A stretch of 64,000 bases of DNA from Rhynchospora pubera (GCA_028095005.1 CM051460.1:74665676-74729675); one strand, 5' to 3'. Positions 37,940 to 50,741 are shown, numbered from the stretch's first letter. Made by a program: numbers and translations. The notes: generated by a model not told the origin, from the letters alone.

Positions 37940-40900
37940 ATGACCAACCAAAAAGCAATGAATGGCCTCCACCATGGCGCTCCTACATCACCACAGCCAC
38001 ACTTTGTGTTGGTCCCTTTCTTGGCACAGGGCCACATCATCCCCATTGTAGACTTAGCTCACGTTCTAGTTGATCACGGTGCATTTGTTACCTTCGTCAC
38101 CACTCCTCTCAACGCATCTCGCATCAGACATTACATCGAACGCGCAAGAGACTTACAACTCTCGATCAGGTTTGTGACGCTTCCTATCAACTGTGCCGAG
38201 GTGGGTCTGCCTGAAGGATCTGAAAACCTCGACGCCCTTACAGCTGGACTGAAGCAATTCAAAGAATTTTTAGAAGCATGTTTGCAACTGCAGGACCCAC
38301 TTATATCATACCTCAAAGAGCATGGTCCACCACCGAACTGTGTTATATCTGACATCTTCCACCCATGGACAGGTGATGTGGCGAGAACATTTGGAGTACC
38401 AAGGTTTAGTTTTATGGGTTTCTCCGCATTTTCTCACCTTTGCAGGTACTACATTCGAAAAGTTCAGCTGTTTTTTATATTTCTAATTTATAATTTTAAT
38501 TATATTACAGAATGATCTTTCCAGTGAAACCAACATTAAATTCTTGAACAAAAGTGACATGTTATTTTTACATAATAGGCATATTTTTAAATAGGAATAA
38601 TTAGATATATGTCATTATGAAAAATTGATAATTAGCAAGTTTTTAAAATGCGTTTTTTTTTTCGGTATGACGGTGAGGAGTTTATTTAACGGTGCGGCGT
38701 TTTTTAAGTGAAAAAACAGCGAAAAAACGGTATATATATATGCGAACATCTGTGTTAAACTCATATGTATTCTTGTGTACAGTACTACAATACAAGTCGG
38801 AATTCTATAATTTTTTAGAGGAGGGTTCCGCTGTCTCTGGCTTAAAATTCCCCCAAATGCCACCAATTAGCAGCCGTTGGATCAAAGTTGATGAGCGGTT
38901 CTGATTCAGTAATATTGACAGCTCAAAAAGTCACAAAAATTAATAAATTAATACCCATCTCTCCCAAGCTCTCTCTCCCAAGTTCCAAGTCCCAAGTCCC
39001 AAGTCCCAACTGATTCCCATTTCACCAACGCTTCTCACAGTCGAATACTAAAAATGCTACCTTTCGATTCTCTGTTCCAAATTAAAATAGCAACGCAAAA
39101 ATTTCCCAACTGACTCACCATGCTACCTTTCAAGCTCTCTTTCCCAAGTCCCAATTGACTCACCATTTAGCTAACTCAGCATTATACCCATAGAAGTTGA
39201 ATCGTAAAATGTATCGTGTATCGTAGCATTAAGTATCGTATCGTGTATCGTGTATCGTATCGATTCGTTTAAGATACGCTAAGCTATCCTTAAAATTATG
39301 TAAAATAAGTAATTAGAATTTATATTGAACTATTTTCATTAAAAGAAAGTTCTAATATCACATTATATCCTTATAATTATTCGATAATTCAGCCTTCTTT
39401 AAATATAGTGTATAAATATTGGATTTTACTTAAATTTTATAATATATAATATGCATAAATCATTTACAATTTTAATCTATGATATTACACTATAAAATCT
39501 GTACAAATTATACTCATTATTAATTATTTTTGTATGTATAAATTATTAATCATTATATTATTTACAATAGTGTAATGTATTTTATAACAACATATTGTAT
39601 AATATTAATATATTTTTTATTCGTATAAATTATAAATATTATATTGTATAAAACTATAATCTATATAAATTATATTACAAAATATATGTAGAAACTATTA
39701 AGCTATTAATAATTATAGTATAGTATTATGCTATATAATTTGCATAAATGATGATGATGATTATTATTATTGTCGTTGTTCTTATTATTCTACTAATATT
39801 CTATTATAATCTTTATTAATTATAGTTGAAAATGATTATTATTGTTATTATTATTCTACTAAAACAAATTGTTTCACTATTGAGTATTACCGAATCGTTT
39901 GTATCTTAAGATACACCCTAGTATCGTAAGTTACATATCGTGTATCTTAAGATACATTAAGATACACTGCAATTGAGATACAATGGTCAAGATACGTATC
40001 GATCGGGCTATGAATCGTATCGTATCGTGAGTTACGTATCGTGTATCTTAAGATACTAAATTCTATGATTATACCTAATTAGAATAGCAACGCAAAAATT
40101 TCACAAATTAGAAAAAGCTAATAAGGAAAACGAAAGAAGTTAATTATTCATTTTCTAAAAGAATGTCTGAAAAACCAAATTTCGGAAAACCAACTTCAGA
40201 AGCATGCCAGACAATTATATTTCCGTTAAGCATTCACAAATCAAATTATTTCAAACATATCAAATAATATTAAAATAATTATGATCCACTTTCCATTATT
40301 TTAGTTTATGCAACAGAAAAAAAAAATTATCTTATCTTGAACAATTATCAACTCCCGTAGTTTTATTTCAAGATACCTAGGTTATCCCGGTACTTTGAAA
40401 CATTAGCCGTACCCGTACCGAGTACGAACCGGGTACTGGTACCGTATCCGGTACTTACCGGTACAGTCAATGGTCAACAGTTAACATTTAATGTGTCGAT
40501 ATTAGTGCTTATGATATTTATTTATGTAAACTCCAAGTTTATATCATTTATTTGTGTAAATCCAAACCTTAACTACACAAAATTATACTATATACATTAT
40601 ATTTTATAATATATTATAGGGGCAATTGGATATATGCCATTTCAAAACTTCAAATTTAGAATAATGCCACTCTAAAACTAGTTCTTAGATAATTGCCACT
40701 CTAAATCTCTTTTATTTAGAAAATTGCCATCCAAATACAATTTTTATACTCTTCTATTACAAAAATAATACAAATATAGTATATCTCAAATAATATTTTG
40801 ATATTCCTGAAATGTCCTGTCCCTTCTTTTCTTTTTCACTTTGCGACTCAGAGGGGAAAGTTCATGACCATGGTAGCTGCAACACATACCAGTATCCGAC

Positions 40901-43900
40901 TAGTACTTATTTCTTTCACTGATCTCATTGTCTCTGTCATGGACCCCGTCGCTCCGGTCGCCACTCCGGCAATGCATCGCTCAAATCTCGCGCCTCTCTG
41001 AAATACTGCATCGTTTGACCTCCGATGTTAAGTCGTGGCAGGAGATGTTGACCGCTCCACCATCTCTTCCTTCTCTGGCTTGATCAACGTCGGGCTTGCG
41101 ACTAGGTCGCTTCGTTAGTCCGATCTGTTTTACTTGGTTGGGACTTCAAAATTCTGATTTTATTCTAGATTTTAAGGTTTCATCTGATTTAGCAATTGGA
41201 ATTGAAAAATTGTGATTTTTTTTGTTCTTTTATTTGTGACACCCCGTCGAATACTGTAACTGGACAACACGCGACGGAGTGCCCGCCGCGGATGTCTGCT
41301 ACACCCGCAAGGCTTAGAACCACTCATTTTACAAATTACTGTTAATTATACACAATTAATATACATGTCAATTATAATTATTTACTTAAACATAAAATAA
41401 ATCCTACAAAGGTCTGGTACATTTAGGTTACTAATCACAATATCCAATGGCCCGCTACTCGTCTTGCTGTCCAGCACTTGATCTGAAACCTGGAACCCAC
41501 AACCAATCGTGGAAACAATGCAAAAAGCACGGAATGAGATAAATAAAATTTATCTCAGTACGGTATTCAGTTCCAGCCACTTGAGTTTTTAATATCATGT
41601 GTTGGAACTAAATACGTGACTGAGTCAAATAAATTTCAATTTAAATCCACGTTTATTTTAAATAAACATTTAAATATAAGGTTTCGATCGAACAGTATAA
41701 TTGTGAAATAAATTCAATATCTTTCATAAAACATTTAAAATTCAAGTATAACAATTGTCATTTCAATTTCTTGAAAAAGTGATTATTCATATGCAACAAC
41801 TAACATGTAAAACATTCACATCTCATTTCAAGCAGGCAAGACTATGTGAAATTAACTAAATCAATGCAATATGCAATGTGAGCTCGGCATCAATTCCATA
41901 ACAATTCAAATTTCAAAGTATAGCAAAAGCCGACTCATTTGGTTGGGCAATTATCTAATATGCAAGTCTGGTTTATCTCAAGTCAATCATTTTAGTCATT
42001 TCCTTCAGATACCGCGAACCACCTTATAGATGGATGCCAACGGCCAATTCAATTCATATACCATTCAATCAATTAAATCAACAAATGTACAAGCAAGCTG
42101 GGAACACTCACACTCCGGTCCATTCCAGACTAGACCTACTGAGTCCCGGTACATAAGCGCTTATTACACGGTGCTTGGTAGGATGGGTCATGACTCCACC
42201 TCCAAACATTACGAGTGTCTATCTCAACCACACAAGTTGTACTTACCTCAATCAAATCACATTTCAATCGGATACCATTCAATATGTCACTTTCCAACAC
42301 TTCAATCGGATACCATTCAATATGCCACTTTCCAATCATGCATCAATATACAATTTCACAAAATGATCTCATGAATAAAATTCCAATTATGAATTCAGAA
42401 TGCATAATGATAATAATAATAAGAAGAATAATAATAATAACAACAATCAGAATATAAAACACATATAATTAAAACTCAAGTGAAATCCGTACCTGATAAC
42501 AAAATGAACATCAGCAAGCAAACAAATAATCATACAGACTCTCAGTTGCACCAGCCCTATTCGGCTTAAAAACCTGCCTCGACTCTACATAAACAAATAC
42601 TAGACTAAGTCCTTACTTTAGCAAGCAAACATTAACAATTCACATTCAACAACTCCGTTGATAAAGTTAGGGGTTTGATTAGTCCTTTGATTACCTCATA
42701 CAATTATAGTACATCTTATTAGTTGTACCAGTAGATGATTTGAAACACTAAACAGTGGTTAACAACTCTAGAAATCAATACACAACAGTAAAACAATAGT
42801 GCTGGACAATTTTCTGGCACAACCCGTGAAGGGTATTTTCGACAGTTTACAAAATCCTTTTTATCTCAAGAACGGCTGAACGGAATCAAATGAAAATTTA
42901 ACTGTGAATGAAACATAATAGGACTCATCTACTGTAAAAATTTCATGATGTTTGGACATACAGATTAATTATAGCGAATTTTCGAAATCAGACAGAATCA
43001 GGTTTCAGAAAGTCTGTTCCAGCAAATCGTGCCAGCAAATACATCTGAAAGTTCCTGCCTTGAAACCCTTCAAATAAATCTCTAAAAATTTTGTAAAATT
43101 TACAGAAGTTTCCTCTGGATGTCTATTTTCAGACCTAAAAGTTTCAAGTCCTAACTGCAAATAGATAATAAATGAAAAATAAAAAACCACACTGGGGTCT
43201 GTCTGTTCCAGAAAACTGATTTCCAACACTTGCCCTGGTTTCAAAACTCTTGTAAAAATACCAAATCAACTCAGAAAAATTCATATTAGATACCAAAATT
43301 TTTGTCTGGAAGTCTAGTTTTAAACAAAACAACTCTCATGTCCAAATTCGAAATAGAATAACGACAATTACTTAAAAACTGAAGCAAGGTCACAGGGGTA
43401 TGTAAAATCAGAAATGTACTTATTCAATTTGGCCCTTCAACAAAAATACCGATTATCTTTTCCTTTAACTTACTTCACTTGAACAGGAACCACAGATGTT
43501 TCTCTTGTCATCTAAATCATTTAGTTAGAACATAAAGAAAGTAGAAAATACCAAATTTAAAGAGGTATCCACTTCGGCTCAGGGATTGGCACGGCTCGAG
43601 AATCTGCTTCCTAGGACAGTTCCTATCTTTCTTTGAATTTTCCTCTATCTTTTTCACCATTAATATGGCCGAATTTTTTTTTTTGAAAGTTGGGTACGGC
43701 ACAAAATGTAGCTCACTTGGAGAAGAGGGAAAAGGAAAATAAAGAAGAGGGAGGCGTTCTAGGGGACTGGGGACCAGATCCCAAATTCCAGGAGTAAAGC
43801 TTCTCTACTCCTTTTGTTCATTTGCACATGGTGCATCCTTAATCCCATGAACCTAAGACATACTACTATGGGTCCTACTTGGAAGGAAGCCAAAATTGTA

Positions 43901-46900
43901 AGGAATACTCAATTTAAGGACATAATTAATCCAACGATTTAGAGCCAGGAAAATATGTAAATGTACTTTTATTTCAATTATTACTGTTTCACCATAAACA
44001 TCCAGCTAATTCAGTTTGTAGAAATTTATGATGAATAGCAGCAACCTTTATGATACAAAGGAGAAGTTACAAATTTCTATGTTCTTATTTCAAAAAATAA
44101 GAGCGAGTATAAAATTTAATTTCATGCATGGAATTTACTCAAAATAAAATCAAGCAAGTGTGTATAAAATTTTTTTTTTCTGAAATGTTAATATAAGCAA
44201 AATATCTTGCATTACCAATATAGAAAACGTTCAATTTCAGAAAATAAAGTCACTCAACTAATAATTCAGTAATGAATTATCGAATTTCACTATAACAAAA
44301 GTTCAAAAACAGCAAAAAAATTCAGTTGTCAAATTTTACAAGAAATTCATAAATAGCAAAAATTTCAAAACGTCACATTATTAGTGATTTGTCCCTTTCT
44401 AAAGATGTGCCCTGGGTTGGATCATAACAAAGCATGAAAAGAAAAATAGAAATATGAGAGAAAAAAGGGGTCGCAAAGCCGCAACAGAGAAAGGAAGGAA
44501 AATGAGAAAAAAAAACGGAAAAGGGTAATTTGGGAAATATCAAAAGTTATTTTGGAATACAATATTTTCGGATTATTTTTATAATAAAAGAGTATGAGAA
44601 TAGTATTTGGGTGGCAATTTTCTAAATAAAAAAGATTTAGAGTGGCAATTATCTAAGAACTAGTTTAGGGGTGGCATTTTTCTAATTTTGAAGTTTTGAA
44701 GTGACATGTCTCTAATTTTCCCTATAATATAATATAATTATAGATCAATAAATTATTCAAATAATATATATATCGTTGTATCCATATCGGAGATTTTTGA
44801 AAATTTTCGTACCGCCGTACCCGAATCGTACCGGGTACGGTACTCGTACCCGTACCCGTACCAATGCAACATAGCAAGATACTAATAAACTTTCTGCATT
44901 AGAGGCATTAAACTTAGGTCAATCCATCCAGACAACTCAAAATCTATATCATGGGCTTATCTCCATCTAACACCTGATCTAAGACCGAACCACAAATGGT
45001 AAAAAATTCTGTCGTTCAACAAGCAGCATGATAAGTCATATAAAATGCACCCAAATTTACCATAATGATTTTAACGAGAAAAGAAAAAGAACAGAGTTCT
45101 TCATGAATCAAAGAGAAGATTCCACATCTGAGCTTTTCTAAATTGAACAAAAACGCGTTAGATTTACACACAAAACAAAGGTATAGCTAGAGCGAGACTG
45201 ATAGAGAGTAATGGGTTATATCTAGAGTTGGAGAGAAACTACAACAATGGCTTATGTTCAGAGTTGGAGAGAAATGGCAAGTCGCATTAGAGGCAAGGTC
45301 GCAATCCACGAACGAGAGGCGAAGCATGAGAGGAGAAAGCTTTGCTGCGTGGTAGAGTTAGGTTGGGACTTGGGAGTTGGGGGAGAGAGTTGGAACTTGG
45401 AAGTGGGAGAGATGGGATATTAATTTATTATAATTTTTGCGACCTTTTGAGCTGTCAATATTACTGAATCACATACGCTCATCAACTTTGATCCAATGGC
45501 TACTGATTCATGACATTTGGGGGCATTTTAAACCAGGGGCAGTGGAACCCTCTTCATTTTTTAATATGCTAATAATCTAATATAGTAATATACAAATATC
45601 TAATTATTTTAGTATTATTGCGTATAAGTATAAATGTATAATATTAATACTATAATATAATATTGTATATAATCTCTCATGTCTCTGTTTTTCTCCGCTA
45701 AAAGAATTTTTTTTCCCCAAAATAACGGCGTTATTTTGGAAATGATGCGTTACGTATTTTTCTGGTTTGAAACTGTAACGGTGGTGCGTTTTTTTTCGGA
45801 AAATCGAAATTTCGAAAATAATGCTGTTATTTCGGCGAAATTTAAAAGTTTGATAATTAGAGATATGCCACCCTTAAATTGTAAATTAGTTTTGTGCCCC
45901 CATAAAATAATTAAAATTAATTTTATGCCATTATTTTTTGTCAAAATTAGAGATATGCCACTCAAATTAGAGAAATACCACTCTAACTTTTTAAGAATGT
46001 CCAAAATACCCTTTTATTAAGAAATGACAAAGAAATTTATTGACATGAATTGAATTTTAAATTTCAGATTTACAAATTTTCAATTTTCTAATTTTGGATT
46101 TTAAAAATTTTGAAGTTCCAAATTCAAAATTTTTGAAGAATTTAAATTTTTAAAATTTTGAAATTTCAAATTTTGAAATTTTATATTTTCGAAAAATTTG
46201 AAATTTCGAATTTAAAATTTTCAAATTTCAACTCTTGAGATTTTAAATTTTAAAATTTTGAAATTTGAAATTTTAATTTTTTTTGTTGATGGCATAAAAT
46301 CACTTATTTACTTATCAGTGACATATTTCTAATTTTAATGTTTTACAGTGACATAATTTTTATTTTATTATTTTATAATGACATATTTAAAATGGTATAG
46401 TGGTCAAATTAATTGTTCGGTGGCATAAATCTAATTTTTATCATTTAGTGATGTCATAAAAATAATTTGTCATTTAGTGATGATATTTCTCTAATTTCAA
46501 GTTTTCACAGCGAAATAAATTAACCTAATTAACTTTAAAAGAAAGGGAGGTCTGTGCAAGATTTATCTGTTTAACCATGTCATTATGAATATTTTGGGTC
46601 TCAAAAGTTTCAACAATTTGAAAATATGCCTTTTGATTGATTGATGCAACTATTATTTTCTCATAAACAGGAGCTCATTCAGAAATTTTTTTCTTAAGAG
46701 TTATTTTTTCTTTTTGTTTTACTGGGAAGTATGATAAATAATCACCTAATCATAGTTTTATGTTCCTATAATAAGGACTCCTCAATTTTCAAAGTGGACA
46801 CATGACCTGGTATACAAAAAAGAAATGACATGACTATGACACTGCTCACAAATTAGTCTTTTATCAACAGGCACATAATGGACAGCAAGAATATTTATGA

Positions 46901-47867
46901 CAAAGTGACGGACGACCATCAACCCGTGCCTCTCCCTGGGTTCCCACACCCACTCGAGATCCCAAAAACCCAATCACCCTGGAACTTCCCCATACCAGAT
47001 GGAAGGGTTCGAAACATGATCATAGATGAAGAACCTAAGGTCCATGGTGTCATAGTGAACTCATTTGAAGAAATGGAACCTGTCTACGTAGAATGCTTTG
47101 AGAAAGCTATACAAAAGAAAGTATGGACGCTTGGGCCAATGGGATTATATAACAGAAATACAAAAAAGCCGAATACTAGAGGTGACAAGGCATCAATGGA
47201 CATAGAAAGATGCATGAATTGGCTTGATGGCATGCAAGACCAGTCAGTTATTTATGTTAGCTTTGGCAGTATTGCACGAATCATGCCTTTACAGCTCATT
47301 GAGATAGGACTAGGACTAGAGGCCTCCAAGAAACCATTCATATGGGTAGTAAAATCCAGACCTCACAACTCAGAATTTGAGCAATGGTTGATAGAGGAGA
47401 GATTTGAAGAGAGGACAAAGGACAGGGGTCTTTTAATTCAAGGGTGGGCTCCGCAAACTGCAATCTTGTCTCATAATGCAATTGGTGGATTTATGACACA
47501 TTGCGGATGGAATTCAGTCATAGAAAGCATATCTTCTGGTGTGCCTATGATAACCTGGCCCCACTTTGCAGAGCAGTTTTTGAATGAAATATTGGTGGTA
47601 GATATTTTGAAAATCGGTGTACGGATTGGTGTTACGAGCTCGATTACATGGGGGAGTGAGAAGAGGGATGAGGTGATGGTAAAGAGAGATGATGTTGAGA
47701 GGAAGGTCTTGGAATTGATAAATGAAGAGGGAGAAGGGATGAAAAAAAGGGACAAGGCTAGAGAACTTGGTACAATGGCCAAAAAGGCAATGGAAGAAGG
47801 TGGTTCTTCTTACCAGAATATAAAGTTGCTGATTCAGGAAATACAACAGCAGATTCCAGTGGTATAA
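37940..47867 (+). CDS. Family-1 UDP-glycosyltransferase (UGT73-like), copy 1
   Basis: Two exons, 37940-38445 and 46871-47867, join (AG|G, Arg169) to 500 residues. UGTs move glucose from UDP-sugar to a hydroxyl on a small molecule in the cytosol. Visible features are the catalytic His32 in AQGHIIP, its partner Asp138 in VISDIFHPWT, and the 44-residue PSPG sugar-donor box at residues 361-404, starting WAPQ, with HCGWNS and ending in Gln as in UDP-glucose users. Overall pattern is closest to UGT73-type (group D) enzymes; the acceptor cannot be predicted. Two ATGs (37940, 37958) are in frame; I chose the first. Copy 2 has its intron at the same place but only 266 bp long, which supports the exon joining. 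Here the intron is 8,425 bp and full of transposons, so transcript level may be affected. Confidence 0.88.
39189..40067. mobile_element. hAT-like element with GTATCG subterminal repeats
   Basis: 879 bp, flanked by a perfect 8-bp duplication ATTATACC (39181-39188 and 40068-40075). Short inverted ends start CATAGAA. Both ends carry clusters of GTATCGTATC and CTTAAGATAC-type repeats, the kind of subterminal array that hAT transposases bind. The middle is AT-rich with trinucleotide runs near 39745-39860 and has no protein. It is inserted inside the 38818-45555 element. Confidence 0.85.
40619..44722. mobile_element. Long-TIR element nested in the GGTAC element
   Basis: Inverted repeats of roughly 230 bp (40619-about 40850 and about 44480-44722) share AACTAGTTCTTAGATAATTG and a recurring TGCCACTCTAAA unit. 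The flanks TATATTATA and TATAATATA match at 8 of 9 positions, but such AT-rich sequence is weak evidence for a target duplication. It has no coding capacity and is itself split by a solo LTR at 41235-44377. Confidence 0.75.
41235..44377. mobile_element. Solo LTR, 3.1 kb, probably Ty3/gypsy
   Basis: Begins TGTGACACCCCG and ends GTCACA (TG...CA with short inverted ends), with a perfect 5-bp duplication TTATT (41230-41234 and 44378-44382). There is one LTR-like unit of 3,143 bp and no internal coding region or second LTR, as left by LTR-LTR recombination. Long LTRs with this start are seen in gypsy lineages such as Del/Tekay; that assignment is inference. A cluster of ATTCAATATG(C/T)CACTTTCCAA units lies at 42268-42335. 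Confidence 0.72.
45830..46520. mobile_element. Second ATGCCAC-type TIR element in the intron
   Basis: Inverted ends (about 45830-45940 and 46400-46520) share ATTAGAGATATGCCAC-like units with each other and with the 40619-44722 element, suggesting one family. Between them is highly palindromic A/T sequence built of AAATTTTGAAATTT units (about 46060-46280). Exact ends and duplication are not resolved. Confidence 0.5.
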
Positions 47868-49438
47868 GTAAAAAGGGCAAATGGTTTGGAATCTCTGAGA
47901 TGTACAAAATTAAATTGAGTTTGATGTCTTATTAAGGTTCTTCATGTTACACCAGAATGCTGTACATTTATAAATTTTATAAAATATGTTTCCTGCAAGT
48001 TTGAATTTTGTGTTGATCCAAGAATCATTTATTAGCTTTTAACAAAATTAGTGTATTATATTGTGAAGGTCATGTATGTATAAAGGGGGAACAAGAAATT
48101 CTCCGTCCTACATCACATTTGAGTTGAAATATCCAACTAGGAATAGCCTTAAAAAAGTACCAAGTAGGGGAAGGTGTATAACTTGGATCAATCTTAGAAG
48201 CATTGGGGCCTATTATTAATTCTTCTAGTGTTTTTGGATTGTTGTGTTTCCTGCAAGGGAAGTACTTGAAAACATCTTTCGAAACAATATTAATATTATA
48301 CTTTCAAAGAGAGATAATGTCATGATTATAAACTGAAATTCAACATAAACCTAAAAAGAAACAACCACTACCACTAGTAAATTTGAAATTTTAAGAGAGC
48401 ACAGCACAATAGAATTTAATTGTAAATGGAAAATTGAAAATTGTTAATTGTTGCACTTCCCTCCTCCAATTTAGAAGGGATATGGGCCTTTCAGACTGGA
48501 AAATCTCAGCCTTAAAGAACCCGAAAATGCCTCATGGGCCTCCGATCTTTCGATTTTGTTAACCAAGCAAGCCCCATTATCTTTTTCTATGCAAGCTGGG
48601 TATATATGAAATCGCCGAAATATTTACCCAAAAAAAAAAGCGCCAAAAGAGAAATCATATCAACTGACCGCCGTTGATGGTTTCCAATTCGCTTTCTGAT
48701 CAACGCTCTCTTGTTTTCGCCAACGCCAACACAAAGAGCAATGCCTGTTTGGCATCGAAAACCGTAAACCCATCACTTCGCCATTTCTGAGTTCAATTGA
48801 CGCATTAATTCCAGGAGATGAGTCGCCTCAGTTTATCGCTCTGAACTAACCAGCTTTCTTCACGGGTACATGTTTGTGTGCCAATTTGTTGGTTTGCGAA
48901 GTTTGCTGATTTAACAGTAGAATGTTTGTTTCTGTTGCAAAATTTAAAATATTGGATTGTCTCTACTCGCTACTGTTTATAAGGTCTGGTGCTAATGTGA
49001 CTAGGTTTGTACCAGTAGATACTAGTCAAGCACTAGTATATTTGGATTCTGGCACTAGAACATAGAGATGAGCCATATGGATGTTGTTAGTGTATTAGAA
49101 ATAGGTCACACCAGTACAATTTATGTGTACTAACTACTAAGATGGTAAGATTAAAAGGTCAGTGGAGAAATTGCATCAATTAGAAAATCAGAACAGTGGC
49201 TGATGCAGAAACAAGATTCTCTGCCTAAGTGCACCTCACTGTATGTAGATTGGATGGTCAAATGGGCATGTTGTGCTGAGATTCATAAACTCCCCCTTCC
49301 CTCTACAAACATCAGTTGGCACTGAAGCAAAAGTGATATGGGTCTGGTACAGGCTCAGGTTACTGTTTATTAGGATCAATTCTTTATGCTTAAAAGTTGA
49401 ATGAATAATCCTTTTCAGGAAAACAAGTCGATGTAGCA
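47868..49438. other. Intergenic downstream of UGT copy 1
   Basis: No recognised gene. Positions about 48590-48850 look leader-like (TATATATGAAAT at 48602 and a GC-richer stretch) and hold a 37-codon frame from ATG 48677 to 48790 (MVSNSLSDQRSLVFANANTK...). It matches no family I know and may be a truncated gene fragment. Confidence 0.45.
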
Positions 49439-49446
49439 GTTGTACG

Positions 49447-49976
49447 TAGGGGTGAGCAAAAAACTCGTAACTTGTGAATTACTCGAACTCGACTCGAGAA
49501 AAACTCAGTTAAAACTCGAGCTAAAAGAACTCGGTTTGAACCAACTCGGTTAATCGACGAGTCGAGTTTGAGTTAGGCTCAACTCAGCTCGTTGACTTGT
49601 GAGCTGACTCGTGACGTAATAAATTTTAATTTTTGGAAGATTATCAACATGATTTATGAGGGTTGATATTGAGTTTCAAGACATATTTTGCTTCAAATCA
49701 ATGGAAAAGAATAAAATTGATGATACATTTTATTTTTTATATTATTGTATATATCAATTACTTTAATTTTAAAATAATTTATCAATTAAAAAAATGAAAA
49801 TTTGAAGTAGACATACTCATATCAAGTTGGCTCGTGACTCGTGAGCTAACTCGAGTTAGAGACGAGTTGAGTTTGAGCTAACTTAAAAAATTCGAAAGTA
49901 TTTCCAACTTGAGTTATAGCCGAGTTGAGTTTTAGTTAGCCCCAACTCGCTCGAACTCGGCTCGTATACAGCCCTA
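49447..49976. mobile_element. hAT MITE with ACTCG subterminal repeats
   Basis: 530 bp, ends TAGGGGTG and, inverted, TAGGGCTG, the classic hAT end. The 8-bp flanks GTTGTACG (49439-49446) and GTTATACG (49977-49984) match at 7 of 8. Both sides are packed with ACTCG/CGAGT motifs (AACTCGG, ACTCGAG, GACTCGTGAGCT). Non-coding and non-autonomous. Confidence 0.82.
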
Positions 49977-49984
49977 GTTATACG

Positions 49985-50741
49985 CAATGAGGCTACATGA
50001 GAAACAGTACGGCACACTGTTAGTCTTCAACAAACATCATCAGAGTGTCGGCGAGGTAAATTAAAGTTGCTGTAAATTGACAGTGGATAAGTCCAACATA
50101 ATTAGTTGAAAGACTAAATTTGTTCCCAAGGATTTGTTTCATGCAGTAATATAAAATTGACCCAACTTGTACCCAAGGATCAACTTGTACCTTAGTTGAA
50201 CAACAAAAATTAACGCATAAATATGAATTCTAAATACACTTGCAGTTTTGAGTTACACCATGTTGGAGGATTTTTCATGAAATTCTGTCTTCAAAAAAAA
50301 AAAAAGGGAATAATCAACATCATCCTTGAATATGATTGTGTTATAAATGCATGGTGTTAAGAAAAAGTGGGACAACCATTTTAGATCCTTAAAGATCAAA
50401 GTTGAAGTCTGCACTTGTGTAAATAAACTCCTTTTGGACAGATATTTTGTCCCAACGAATTTTTGAAGGTAGATCTATTATCTGATTTAAAAGCTGCATG
50501 GATCTCCATCCAATTAACACCACAAAGAATCTGTACTTGTATTGTATCCAAAAAGTCGCGACTAACTTTTGATAAATATTAAAGTGCTGACTTCTTGCTG
50601 GTTATACTAATCCTTCTATATTTGTGTTGTTTGTCCTTTTAATATTTCTCTTCATATATGCATTGATTGTATGCAGATCTTAGACCTCACACCTCCTCTG
50701 CCCTTGTATCATTTTTAAACTCTGCACAACATTAAAGCAAC
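49985..50741. other. Intergenic upstream of UGT copy 2
   Basis: No element or gene is recognised. It should contain the copy 2 promoter; TATATATGC-like sequence at about 50654 is one candidate TATA region. Confidence 0.45.

Larger units (their letters stand above)
40377..44874. mobile_element. hAT-like element with GGTAC subterminal repeats, interrupted
   Basis: Flanked by a perfect 8-bp duplication CAAGATAC (40369-40376 and 44875-44882). Ends start CTAGGTT and, inverted, CTATGTT. Both ends are dense in CCGTACCCG/CGGGTACGG motifs (40388-40470 and 44804-44862). Its own sequence is only about 390 bp; the rest is a later insertion at 40619-44722. Confidence 0.85.
38818..45555. mobile_element. 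Outermost element of the intron nest: long-TIR (Mutator-like) MITE
   Basis: Inverted repeats of over 200 bp (38818-about 39020 and about 45360-45555) start GAGGAGGGTTCC and, inverted, GAAGAGGGTTCC. An 8-bp repeat ATTTTTTA flanks them (38810-38817 and 45556-45563). Without the elements inserted into it, it is about 1.35 kb and has no coding capacity. The long TIRs suggest a Mutator-like origin, although the exact duplication I see is 8 rather than 9 bp. The whole unit spans 6.7 kb because of later insertions. Confidence 0.8.

Noticed and set aside
42268..42335. CRISPR-like short direct repeats
   Set aside because: They are two or three tandem-like units inside a plant solo LTR with no regular spacers; CRISPR arrays are not expected in a plant nuclear genome.
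46060..46280. Regulatory hairpin array made of AAATTTT words
   Set aside because: Low-complexity A/T sequence makes such palindromes by chance and by slippage; treated as the interior of a TIR element.
46871..47867. UGT copy 1 second exon as a separate, headless gene
   Set aside because: Its start joins in frame to 38445 at the same position as the short intron of copy 2, giving exactly 500 residues.
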